From assembly GCA_019022495.1 (NCBI GenBank), contig JAFEKR010000009.1, forward strand, positions 1,116,001 through 1,180,000: a stretch of DNA of 64,000 nt. Reading direction: 5' to 3'. Position 1 is the stretch's first letter. Each line of letters opens with the position of its first letter. The position numbers were made by a program, and so were the translations under genes. This stretch comes from Epichloe hybrida. Taxonomy: Eukaryota > Ascomycota > Sordariomycetes > Hypocreales > Clavicipitaceae. The notes under the pieces were generated by a model, which worked only from the letters and a program-made list of their open reading frames with translations, was not told the DNA's origin and made no database searches. Shown one piece after another: positions 36,819 through 48,278 of the stretch.

Positions 36819-37049
36819 TATTACAATAACTAGGTTAACATTAGGTTAACTACTAGGAAAGTGAAGCACGTGTAGCAGCGCCGTACTATGATTAGCCGCA
36901 CTTATACGCGAGGCACACATATGACTCGCGTCCCCTTTTTCTTATGGCTATATAACGCTGTAGATAGCTTTAATCCTTAGACCTTATTATATCATTGAGC
37001 CTGACCCTACGTTGCACTAGTGCATACCAATCCCTTGGTGTAACCAACA
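36819..37049 (+). repeat. Copia B 3' LTR (231 bp)
   Basis: Matches 29252-29482 over its full length with transition differences; begins TATTACAATAAC (decayed TGTTGCGACAAC) and ends AACCAACA. Confidence 0.9.
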
Positions 37050-37054
37050 GTAAT

Positions 37055-37502
37055 ATTAATTATAGAAATAAAAAAGAAAGGTAAATTAAGGATTTAATTA
37101 ATAAGGGATATAAGGAAAAGGACTTATAGCCTATCTAGGTGTATAGTAGCTAATAAAAGGGAAATAATAATCTTGCTTAGCTTATAAGCTTATATAAAAA
37201 TAAGTAAGACTTTTTTAAATCCTTTCTTTTCCTAAAAATAACATATTTCCTACACTATAGTATGTATATAATATCTTCCTTCTTTAATATAATACCTTCC
37301 TTCACTTATATATTACTATTAATTTCTATAGTTCACTAGGAGAGCCTAGTAAGCTAGCGTAGTTATAGCTATTAGGGATATTAACTATAGGGGTGTAAAT
37401 CCCCTATGTATTACTATCTTATCCCTATAGCTACCCTCCTAAAGAATTACCTTTTCTCTTACTACATAAAAAATCTACTATATTAGAGATATATATACTA
37501 CC
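37055..37502. other. AT-rich, unassigned
   Basis: I see no LTR end, protein remnant or repeat shared with the rest of the window here. Confidence 0.4.
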
Positions 37503-37953
37503 CTAAATATTGTATAACACATTGTATTGTATTGTATTGTATTTTATAATTTATATAATAAAAGTAATAGCAAATCGTAGAAAAAAGATATTAGGATATA
37601 AAGACCTTTAATATATAGAAAAAAAAGTATTCTATAAACTAGATTAAGAAATACTTTATTAATATATATAATATCTCTAATAAGCTTACTTCTCTAAATA
37701 AGCTAAAACTTTATAGATTTTTAAATAAATTACTAAATTTTATATAAGAATAAGGATACTATAATTAGATCATTTAAAAAATCTACTATATAATAAATTT
37801 CTATAATACCCCACTTTTATTTTTCCCTAACAATACATTGTATTCTATGTATTGTATTGTATTGCATTGTATTTTTAATACAACACAACACACACAATAC
37901 AATGCATCGAAGGGCCAAAAAATACAATCCAATACAATACAACAATGCTCTAG
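37503..37953. mobile_element. Divergent third copy of the hAT-like family (about 450 bp)
   Basis: Both ends hold pentamer arrays, here TTGTA and its complement instead of TGTAA/TTACA. The right end CAATGCTCT matches the family terminus. The subterminal motif CCCCACTTTTATTTT (37807 on) is also found near the right ends of copies 1 and 2. The left end is decayed and no 8-bp duplication is visible, so the limits are approximate. Confidence 0.55.
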
Positions 37954-38576
37954 CTATAACCACGCCACTAGTAATTAGGTAAGCTAGGGTGACGTAAGCT
38001 AGGGTGACGTAAGCAGGTTACCCTATACGTAACTTACCCTATAGCTTTCTTTAATAGTAATTTTCTCTTTAACTAGAGGTTATACAAAAGTTTTATATAT
38101 AGTAAATTAAAGCTAGAAGATAGGGCTTTCTTTTTATGTAAGGTTATTTTTAGGACTAAAAGTTAGTGTATATAGGTTACTAGCTAGTATAGTAGTAAGT
38201 CGATTTTTTGGTTTTTACATACAAATAAATTTTACGGAAAATCAAAAGTAGCTTGTAAGACTCTTTTAGCAACCCGGATCCACTAATATAGTTAGTAGGT
38301 CTATAACAGAAAGAAGATCTTGTTAACTAGCTAGATAGCTAGTCCTCTTAACTAATAATAGCCGCATTACCTGTATAACGTATCTAAAATTAATTCTATT
38401 ACTCTATAAGATATTATAAAAGTAATCTAGATTGAATTCTATTAGTTAATAACTACTATAACCTTCCGTTATATTACGTTAATTAATTCAATGTTACAGC
38501 CCTATTAGTCCCTAACTATAGAGCTTGCACCTATATAGCTATTACTAGCTAGCAACTAGCTCCTTACATTTTAATA
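37954..38576 (-). mobile_element. Truncated 824-bp LTR, reverse orientation
   Basis: Matches 41835 to about 42450 in reverse complement over some 620 bp, with scattered transitions. It is cut at its left side by the hAT-like element. Confidence 0.75.
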
Positions 38577-38637
38577 GGTTTTAAGCCTAGCTCTATTACT
38601 ATAGATTCTTTTTAGGTTACTTTATGTATAAATATAA

Positions 38638-38873
38638 AAGACTTCCCTTCTATAAAAAAGGAAAGACTTGCGAGATAAAAGCTTTTCCCTTCTATAAAAA
38701 GGAATTAATTATAGCTATAGAAGACTTCCTTTCTATAAAAAAGGAAGGACCCGTGAGATAGAAGCTTTTCCTTTCTATAAAAAGGAATCAATTTTAAATA
38801 TAGAAGACTTCCCTTTTATAAAAAAGGAAGGACCTATAATATAGAAGCTTTTCCCTTCTATAAAAAAGGAAAA
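38638..38873 (+). repeat. 83-bp tandem repeat, about 2.9 units
   Basis: Units begin AAGACTTCC at 38638, about 38721 and about 38804. Each unit contains the palindrome-like CTTTCTATAAAAAAGG twice, so every unit could form two small hairpins. Confidence 0.75.
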
Positions 38874-38879
38874 TAAATA

Positions 38880-41483
38880 CTAAAGGAAAGGGAAAGGGAC
38901 CTATAATCCCTAACCCTAGTGCGTAATAGGTTCTTAATAACTAGCTAAAAGAGCAAGCTATTAAGTAACAAGTAACTATAGACTAGTTATTAAAGAAGCT
39001 AGAAAGCCTATCTATAACTATAAATAGTCGTATGGAGGGTGTGGAATCTAATAAGCCTGCTAGTTAGCAGCAAGATTAGTAGCCTATTCAAGAATAATAA
39101 GCTGAATCTAGCTCTGTATAAGCTACCTTTAATAATTTAATTATTAAGGAATGTAATAAGAGGGTTTATAGCTTCCTAGAGACTACTAGGCTTTAAGGAG
39201 CTGAAAATTTTGAATAATAGAAACAAGCCCTAACTATCTAATTTAAAGCTTTAGGCATGCCTAAATTTCTAGATAATCCGGAGAGTTCTAGGCCGCTAGG
39301 GGATCTAGATTAAGCTATTATCCTTATATTACTAAGGGATAGTTATATAGAAGGACCTTAAGCCACTATAACTTAGTAAAAATCACCTAAAGAAGCCTAT
39401 AATTTACTTATAAGGTAATATTCATATAGCGTTAAAATCCAGAGGGGGTCCCTATATTTAGAATTTCATAACCTAAATTTTCAAGAGTTTAAGGGGACTT
39501 TAGAAGCTTTTAATATAGTCTTTAATAATCTCCTAGCTAGATTATTAATTTTCGGGGTCCTAATTGATCCTATAGATTAGGTTAATTAATATCTTTAATC
39601 CCTAAAATTAACCTTCCCTTAGTTAGCTAAGAGGTAATAATTTAGTATGCGTACAAATAGGGCTATAGGGGCTCCCCTAGAAGCCCTAAATTTTTAATTT
39701 TTAATAGTAGACCTTCTAGTAGAACAGAGGAATAAATCATCTATGGTATTTGAAGCCCTGAATCATAGGGCTAAAAACCTAGAGAAGGGTGCTAAGAAGA
39801 AAGATAAAGCCCCTAAGGATTAGAAGAAGAAAGGAGGCTCTAAAGAAAATAAGGGTTCTTCTAATTCTAATTCTAAATCTTCTTCTAATAAGAAGAAGAA
39901 ATTGAATTTGGTTGTTACATGTGGCACTAGCTGGGTATTGCTAGTAATTTTTTTGGTTCCTTGAAAATTAGATGCATTGGCCACAGCCAATGACCCCAAA
40001 AAAAATTAAAAATCAATAAGAAGAAGAAAAAGAAGTAAAAAGGTTAAAAATTAGATAAAAAGGATAATAAAGAGACCTTTATAGAGGGATCTTTTATGCT
40101 AGGAAATTATAACCTTTCTAATAGCGCTCTTAAACTATATAAGAAACCTAGCTTTTATAAGACTAGTTATAAAAGCTCTAGTAATAGTAGCTCTAATTCT
40201 AGCTCTAATAAATTAGATAATGAAAAATAAGAAATTAAAACCTGAAATGGTTTTAATTATTATAGTAAAGACATAAAAAAGGCCCTATTATATAATATAG
40301 GTTTAACTATATATATAGTTAATTCTAGGGAGGTCTTTAGGGATTATACCCCCTATAAAAAGGGGGAATCTAACCCTATTATAACTAGTAGTAGCCCTAT
40401 TTACGCTAAGGGTTATGGTAGTGCTGTTTTTGAGGTCTTATATTAGAAAAATCCAGCTAGATATAGGACCTTAGTGCTTAAAGATACGCTATATTTTCCT
40501 TAGCTTAATATTAATATAGTTAGTAGACTTACGCACTATATATCTAGTAGTTGCCTTATAAAAAACTTACTTTATCTTAAAGATAGGTCTTGTATTATAA
40601 CCTTAGATATAGAAAAATATAGTTTTTTCTTTCATGTTAAAAACTAATTTACGCCTAAGTTATCTAAAGGGCCTTGAAATAATTCGCATTATATATAACC
40701 TTTTACCTATAGTGCTTTTAGGGGTTGTAGCTACCCTATAGAGGTTTAAATTCCCTCTAAAAAGCTAGATTAGGCATCTAATTTAGATAAAATCAATGAA
40801 AACAATAATAATATTAAAGAAATTATACAGGATAACTTAGGGGAATTAGTCCCTTCTTCTTTGCCTATAGCCCTAGGTTAGGTCCCTTATAAATCTAAGG
40901 AAATAGATTTAGAGGTATTAGAGGGCTCTAGTGGAGGAAAAGGGTCCCTAATACCTCTCTAAGAGGCCTATGGTTCTTAAGGGGCCTAGCAGGGGACTAG
41001 TAAAGAGGGCCCTAGTCTAGATTCTAATTTAGACCCTAAGGATCTTTAATATTAACGGTTGTTAGAACTAGCTAGCCTATGGCATGTATAATTAGGGCAC
41101 TTAGGTCTTCCTTTATTAAAGAAAACTAGCCTTATAACTAAAGGAATCCCTGATTTTTCTAAAATTAAGGATAAGGATTTTACATATATTACTTATGATT
41201 AATCTAAGGCAGTTAGAAGACCTAGGAAATTAGCTATCCCTAACCCCCCTAGAGCTCTAGATTAAATAGAGGGGGATACGCTAAAAATCAGCCCTACGCT
41301 GTATAATAAGCAGTTAATTTGCTTATTTCTAGTTAATCAAAAGACTAGATATAAGTGGGTTATCTTATTACCTAATAAGGAAGGCCTAACTGTTTATAAG
41401 ACTATTAAAGGCTTCTTTAGAGGGCTTAAAAACCAACTAGGTTAATATCCTAGGCACCTTTACTTTAATAGGGGCTAAGAAAT
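38880..41483 (+). pseudogene. Copia C, 5' half (gag, protease, pre-integrase, integrase start)
   Basis: Reading through TAA/TAG gives a Gag-like segment (about 39190-39780, with LYLEFHNLNFQEFKGTLEAF), a Lys/Ser-rich linker, a protease-like region (IVNSREVF) near 40320, a pre-integrase domain with paired histidines (LWHVQLGHLGLPLLKK) near 41070-41130, and the start of the integrase core up to YFNRGQEI at 41483. The remainder of the polyprotein resumes at 57644 after a 16-kb interruption, with roughly 100 to 130 codons of integrase missing. No flanking LTR was identified. Confidence 0.7.
39905..40010. other. About 105-bp island with unmutated composition inside Copia C gag
   Basis: Between two Lys/Asn-rich coding stretches lies a segment rich in TGGC/GCCA and CA/TG dinucleotides (for example GATGCATTGGCCACAGCC), unlike its RIP-mutated surroundings. 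No clear terminal repeats or target duplication could be read. Confidence 0.4.
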
Positions 41484-44400
41484 TATGAGAACAAAGGGAT
41501 AGCTAGGCAAGAGGTTTAGGGGCGCTCGTGTATTAACTAAAGCTTACTAGGTCTAAGTGTGTTATGCGTGCGAGTTACTAGCCTATAGCTAGTAACTTGC
41601 TAGTATTACATAAACCTAGCCCTAGGGTATAGTGCGCTTACTTAGTAGTATACTAGCATGCTAGTATTATAAGTAAGGCCTTATAATTACCCCCTTACTT
41701 TTAGCTAGGCTTCTAAATAGCTTTTAGTAAGTACTATATAGCTATTTACTAAGTAGTAACTATACTAAAATAATAATAAATAATATTAGTATTTAAGTAT
41801 AAATTTACCTATAACTCTTTATAGTACTACTAACTATTGAAATGTAGGGAGCTAGTTGCTAGCTAGCAACAGCTGTACGGGTGCAAGCTCTACGGTCGGG
41901 GACTAATAGGGCTGCAACGTTAAATCAATTAACGCAACGCAACGGAAGGTTATAGTAGTTATTAACTAATAGAATTCAATTTAGATTACTTTTATGATAT
42001 CTTATAGAGCAATAGAATTGATTTTAAATACGTTATACAGGTAATACGGCTATTATTAGTTAAGAGGACTAGCTATCTAGCTAGTTAAAAAGATCTTCTT
42101 TCTCTTATAGACCTACTAACCGTATTAGTAAATCCGGGCCGCTAACGGGGTCTTACGGGCCACTTTTGATTTTCCGCAAAATTCATTTATATGCAAAAAC
42201 CAAAAAATTAACTCACTACCATACTAGCTAGTAACCCGTATGCACTAACTTTTGGTCTAAAAAATAACCTTACATAAAGAGAAAGCCTTATCTTTAAGCT
42301 TTAATTTGCTATATATAAAACTTTTATACGACCTCTAGATAAAGAGAAAATCATTATCAAAGATAGCTATAGGGTAAGTTATGTATAGGGTAACCTGCTT
42401 ATGTCACCCTAGCTTACGTCACCCTAGCTTACCTAATTACTAGTGGCGTGGTTATGGCCACACTTGCAGCCACAACGCAATTGACTAATTAGTCATCCAC
42501 ACGGTCAGTCGCAGCTGTTGACAGCTGCGACATAGTCATTGACAGCTGCCCTCGCGACTGTTGACAGCTGCAGTGCAGCTGTCAGACTTGCAAAGCAAGC
42601 TAGTAATAAGAAGGTTCTTTAACTAGAAAAGGGCTAAAAATAGGTCTTATTTTTAACACTAACTTTTCCTTTTCTTATATATAGTAAACTTTTCCTTAAA
42701 TACTATTATATTATTAGTTACTATAACTTTACCTTTATTACTTACCTTATTATTAAAATAAAATTAGATAAGAAAAGCATTAAGAGTATTATTATTATAG
42801 CTATCCCTAATATTTATTTAAAAGAATATTCTTATATATATTATTTATATATAAGTTACATAGACTTTAAGAAAAGTCCTCTAGCTAAGCCTTATATCCC
42901 TTAGATTAACTAGTAATTCCCTAGCGTGCTAACTACTGCTACTAAAAGGAAATATTTAAAGTATTATATCTAGTATATTAAATATAGTAATACTTATAAT
43001 ATAGTAAGTATATTATTTTCTCTATATATTTAGTCCTTAATTACCTATATCTCCCTAGGTAATACTAACTATATAAGGGGATTTCCTAGATTTCCTTACT
43101 ATTCTTAATTAGGTAAAAACTTTAATAAATACCCTAAGTAATTAGGTCCCTAATAACTTTAATAATTATATATTTTCTAAGGTAACTTACTATTATTTTA
43201 GCACTTACTATCTAAACCTTATTTTAGGGTTTAATTATACTAGTATAACTTATTATATTTCCTTTAGTTTAACTAGGGCTACTAAGGCCTATTAGGTATA
43301 TTTTATTATATATTCTCTAGACCTTTACTTACTCCCTAGGTAAGCTACTTTAGTTATATATAATTAGTATATTATTTTATACTAGTAACTTTTAGTTACT
43401 ATATTTCTTACTTTTATCCTAAGGATTATAAGTTATTACTTCTCCTTTAATACTTATTTACTAACTTTTATAGCTAAACTATACTATATATTATAATTCC
43501 TAGAAGGTAAAAATAACTTTATAGCTTTAATATTATAATCTAGGATTTATACCTTAGGGGGTAGTAAAGCACTAGTTTTTCTAGGTAATAAAGGTAGTAG
43601 TTTAAGAGAATAAGAGTAAGAGTACTAAGTACCTTCTTTATAATAGTATTATTTTAATATATATAGGGGTAACTATAGAAGGGTTTTCTTTAAGACTCCC
43701 TTCCTTATAGGTATTTTTTTTTATTATTATTTAGGAAATAGTCTAATAAGGGTTTTATTTAAAGTGTAATAGTAGCTAATAAGGTTAGGCCTTTTTTATA
43801 ATTACCTTATTCTTTATTACCTATAACTTACTTATATCTTACTATACGTTTTACTTATTTTACTTTAATAAAAAGCTTAAATTATATATTAAATACCTTC
43901 TATACTCTCTAATACTACCTATTAGTTATATTTACTTAGCTAGCCCTTTTATTTTACTAGGTATTTATTACCTTTATATATCTTCCTATAATCCTTAACT
44001 TCTTTAACTTTAAACTTATTATTATTATCTTTAAGGTTAAGTATTAGTATATTCTTATCTAGGGTATCTTCCTAGTAATTCTATAGCTTTAATAAGCTAA
44101 TATAAAATATATTATATAGTTAACTATACTTATTAAGTAGTACTAGTTAGTATACTTATTTACTTATAGTATTAAGTATTTAAAATAGCTTAATAAATCT
44201 TAGGTTTAGCTTTTATTTTATATTCTTAAGCCTAATATTCTTTACTAATAGTAATACTAAGTCTTCTCTTTTTAAGGTTATTAGCTAATATCTCTAGTTA
44301 TAGTACTTTACTTATACTTTAGTAGCCTTTACTTAGTTATATACTAGTTTCTCCTTAATCTTATTTAGCTTTTAGATATATATATAAGCTTCTAGAACTT

Positions 44401-44698
44401 CTTCTTTCTTACTCTTACCTTTAAGAGCTAGGTAAAACTTAGGTAAATAGCCTATAAAAGTATAATTAAGGGAGTAGCTTATTATCCTATTAATAGTATT
44501 ATTATATATAAATTAAGCTATTAGGAGTAGCTTTAGCTATAGCTATTAGTTTTCTTTTATAAAATATTATAAGTAATACTTAAGTACTTAGTTAATTCTC
44601 TTTATTTACCTATTAGTTTAGGGGTAAAACGCTATTAAAAGCCTTTACTTTATATATAACTAGTAATATACCTCTAACTAGAATTAGCTTATAAATAC
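41484..44698 (-). mobile_element. 3' part of a chromodomain Gypsy element, inverted
   Basis: 41484-41685 is the 202-bp LTR in reverse. The rest matches, in reverse complement, the stretch of the 51044-57643 element from about 55260 to the 3' LTR, including the integrase tail, chromodomain region and 3' untranslated region. It is interrupted by a solo LTR (41835-42658) and ends abruptly at another partial LTR (44699). Confidence 0.8.
41835..42658 (+). mobile_element. Solo LTR of a third retrotransposon family (824 bp)
   Basis: Begins TATTGAAATG (decayed TGTTG) and ends TTTTTAACA, flanked by a 5-bp duplication CTAAC (41830-41834 and 42659-42663). The uninterrupted target is visible in the related Gypsy copy near 57300. 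The 3' part (42455-42600) is GC-rich, hardly mutated, and packed with CAGCTG sites. Truncated reverse copies lie at 37954-38576 and 44699-45004. Confidence 0.85.
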
Positions 44699-45004
44699 TA
44701 TTAAAAATAAGACCTATTTTTAGCCCTTTTCTAGTTAAAGAACCTTCTTATTACTAGCTTGCTTTGTAAGTCTGACAGCTGCACTGCAGCTGTCAACGGT
44801 CGCAAAGGTAGCTGTCAATAGCTACATCGCAGCTATTAACAGCTGCGTCTAACCGTGTAGATAACTAATTTAGTTAATTACGTTATAGCTATAAGTGCAG
44901 CCACAACTACGCCACGAGTAATTAGGTAAGCTAGGGTAACGTAAGCTAGGGTGACATAAGCAGGTTACCCTACACGTAACTTACCTTATAGCTATCTTTG
45001 ATAG
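44699..45004 (-). mobile_element. Truncated 824-bp LTR, reverse orientation
   Basis: Matches the last 300 bp of 41835-42658 in reverse complement, more RIP-mutated than that copy. It is cut on its right by a 202-bp Gypsy LTR at 45005. Confidence 0.8.
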
Positions 45005-47990
45005 TGTGAGGCCTCACTTACAACACTAGCGCGCTAGCACACTACTAGGCGGACGTATCACGCCCTAGGGCTAGGTCTACGTAACACTAGTAAGTTACTA
45101 GCTATAAGTTAGTAACTTATATATATAACACACTTAGACCTAGTAAGCTTTAGTTAATATATAAGCGCCTCTATACCTCTTACTTAGCTATCTCTTTATT
45201 CTTATAATTCTAAAGCTTCTCTTACTAGTTACCTAAGAGCAGAGCATCACATTACATTACATTACATTGTGTAATGTTTGTAATGTAATGTAATTATTAC
45301 ACATTACATTACATTACACATTACATTACATTACATTACACCCCCCTTTCACACATTACATTACATTACATGTAATTATTTGTAATTATTTGTAATTAAA
45401 TGTAATTATTTTTATTTTTTAATATTTAGGTAAAGTAATTAGAAATTAATAGTAAGAAATAACTTAAATAATTAGAAAAGTATATATTAGGTTTCTTAAA
45501 ATATAGATTAAGGTTAAATTACTATACTAATCTTAATTATAACCTATAAAACTAATAAAACTTACTTTTTAAGCTTATTTCTTAGAAAAATATTAAAAAC
45601 TTACTTTTAAGTATACTTATTTTAATAGAAAATCATATATATTTAAGTAAATAAGCTATAAAGAAGTAAGTACTATAATTCATAAGGCTTACTTTAAACC
45701 TACTTTTAAGTATACTTTCTTTTTAATAAAAAATCATATATATCTAAGCAAATAAGCTATAAAGAAGTTAATATTATTATTAGTAAGACCCACTTTAAAC
45801 CTATTTTTATATACACCTTCTTTTTAAGAGAAAATCATAAATATCTTAGCAAATAAGCTATTAAGAAGTTAATACTATAATTAGTAAGACCCACTTTAGA
45901 CCCACTTTTAAGTATACTATCTTTTTAAGAGAAAATCATAAATATCTTAGCAAATAAGCTATTAAGAAGTTAATACTATAATTAGTTAGACCCACTTTAG
46001 ACCCACTTTTAAGTATACTATCTTTTTAAGAGAAAATCATAAATATCTTAGCAAATAAGCTATTAAGAAGTTAATACTATAATTAGTAAGACCCACCTTA
46101 GATCTACTTTTAAGTATACTTTCTTTTTAATAAAAAATCATATATATCTAAGCAAATAAGCTATAAAGAAGTTAATACTATTATTAGTAAGACCCACTTC
46201 AGACCCACTTTTAAGTATACTATCTTTTTAAGAGAAAATCATAAATATCCTAGTAAATAAGCTATTAAGAAGTTTATACTATAATTAGTAAGACTCACTT
46301 TAAATCTACTTTTAAGTATACTATCTTTTTAATAGAAAATCATATATATCTAAGTAAATAAGCTATAAAGAAGTTAATAGTCTTATTAGTAAAACCTACT
46401 TTAGACCCACTTTTATATATACTTTCTTTTTAAAAAAAAATTATAAATATCTAAGTAAATAAGCTATAAATAAGTTATACTATTTAGTAATACTTACTTT
46501 TAAAGTTACTTTAGAAAATACCTCTTTTTTAAAAGAAAACTATATATAACTAGGTAAATAAGCTATAAAAAAGTTAATTATATTATAAATAAACCTTATT
46601 TTTATACTTAATTTTTATTTATACCTTAAATACACTATATTATTATTTTATAGCTTTAAATTTTTATAAACCTAAATAACTTACTAGCTTTTTAATTACC
46701 TTTACTAAAAAGAAAGAAACTTTTATTTTTTAAAAGTATAATATTTATTTATTAATTCTAAATAAAGAGATTTTATATTCTATTTTAAATTAATTAACTT
46801 TAAATAATATAGGCTTCTTAAAGATCTTTATATTAGTCCTTAATATAATTATTTAGACTTATAATATATTATTTTATATTAAATTTAAAAGTATATATAG
46901 GGTATTATTTAGTAAAATAACCACTTAGGTTAAATAATATAATATTAAATCTTAGAAATTAGATTTATTAGTATTTTAAAATCTTATAATATAAAAAGAA
47001 ATTCAAGGATTTCTATTATTCTCTTGAACCTATATAATATACCCTATACCCTAATATATAACTAATAATCTAAAACTTAGGAAACTTAAATAATTTATAG
47101 TAAATAAACTAAAATAGTAATTAAATTAATGCTAATATTAACTTAATAAAGAAAAATCTATATAATATTATAAGATCTTAATATACCCCACTTTTATTTT
47201 CCCCTAACATTACATTTGTAATGTTTGTAATGTAATGTAATGTAATATGTAATAATTACACATTACATTACATTACATTACATTACATTACACATTACAT
47301 CCAAACCCCAAATATTACATTATATTACATTACATTACATGCTCTGCCTAAGAGTAATATAAGGGGGAGAACTACTTAATTTACTAAAGTAATATTATAT
47401 ATTCCCTAGGACTTACTAAATAAGGGTAATACTATAGCTAGTAATATACTATATTTTATAAAAACCTTATCTAAGGCTAAATCCTTTATTATAAGAACTA
47501 AAGAGGTAGTAGTTAAAGAGTAAATTACCTAGCTTAAGTAACTTAAGGAACTATAAAAGTAAGAATAAAAGCTTACTAACTTAATATAACTTTATATAAG
47601 AGGGAAGCTAGTAAAAAGAGGCTAAAAGAATAGTATAGCCTAAAGTCTTAGTAGCTAAGAGATTAAGGTTTAAAATATTATAAAACTCTAATACTTTATA
47701 AACCTATAGAAGTATAAGATATAGCTAAATAACCTTAACTATACCTTTAAGAGGGTAAAGAAGAAGTATTATTATAATAACTAAAAGATTCTCTTTATAC
47801 TTAACTATATATATATAAACTATTAGGCTAGATAGGACTAATATATTAAAGAATAACTAGCTAATAGCTATAATTACCCTAAGGATAACTAGGATAAGTT
47901 CTAGGAATAAACCCTTACATTACTTAAGAACTCTATAAGCTATAATATATAAATAGTTATATAACTAGAGAATATAAAGCAAAAGGAGGG
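45005..47990 (+). mobile_element. Gypsy 202-bp LTR and leader, with nested hAT-like copy 2
   Basis: LTR 45005-45206 begins TGTGAGGCC. The leader continues to 45239, is split by the hAT-like element, and resumes at 47347 up to 47990, where a 288-bp copia LTR interrupts it. No coding region of this Gypsy copy follows. Confidence 0.8.
45240..47346. mobile_element. Non-autonomous hAT-like element, copy 2 (2107 bp)
   Basis: Begins CAGAGCAT and ends ATGCTCTG, flanked by a perfect 8-bp duplication CCTAAGAG (45232-45239 and 47347-47354). Terminal TTACA arrays are nearly identical to copy 1. The internal 101-bp minisatellite has about 9 to 10 units (about 45607-46560) against 4 in copy 1, which accounts for the length difference. 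There is no coding capacity. Confidence 0.88.
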
Positions 47991-48278
47991 TGTTAGAATA
48001 AAGGCGATATCAATCGCGCGTCGCAGCCGCAATTACCTAGCAAAAGCTTAGGCCACGCGCGGGCCACACACATAACCCATAACCTAGCCTGTTAATTAGC
48101 TAGGAATTATAGGGCTATAAACGCGCAGCCCCCTTTCTCTTCTTTTATCACGGATTCTAGCTTTTAACTTCTCTTTATATATATATATAACATAGCCTAG
48201 AATAAATAATTAATAATAATACTATTCTTTAGGCTTATAACCTTATTATATTAAATTTAATACCTTATAAAACTAACA
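47991..48278 (+). mobile_element. 288-bp copia LTR
   Basis: Begins TGTTAGAATAAAGG and ends AAAACTAACA, followed by CTAATTAGTAGTTA, the same putative primer-binding site as Copia A and B. It is therefore a 5' LTR of a third copia subfamily, inserted in Gypsy leader sequence. Confidence 0.8.

Larger units (their letters stand above)
29252..37049 (+). mobile_element. Copia B: full-length LTR retrotransposon with a nested hAT-like element
   Basis: A 7798-bp element with 231-bp LTRs (29252-29482 and 36819-37049) and a perfect 5-bp target duplication GTAAT (29247-29251 and 37050-37054). The sequence after the 5' LTR, CTAATTAGTAGTTA, is the same putative primer-binding site as in Copia A. The interior is one decayed Gag-Pol gene interrupted by a 1516-bp hAT-like insertion. 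Without that insertion it would be about 6.3 kb. Confidence 0.92.

Noticed and set aside
37954..42658. A large DNA transposon with roughly 620-bp terminal inverted repeats (37954-38576 and 41835-42450)
   Set aside because: The right arm is a complete 824-bp unit with its own 5-bp duplication (CTAAC) and TG...CA-type ends, and a third copy lies at 44699. Independent LTR insertions in opposite orientation explain the inverted repeats better.
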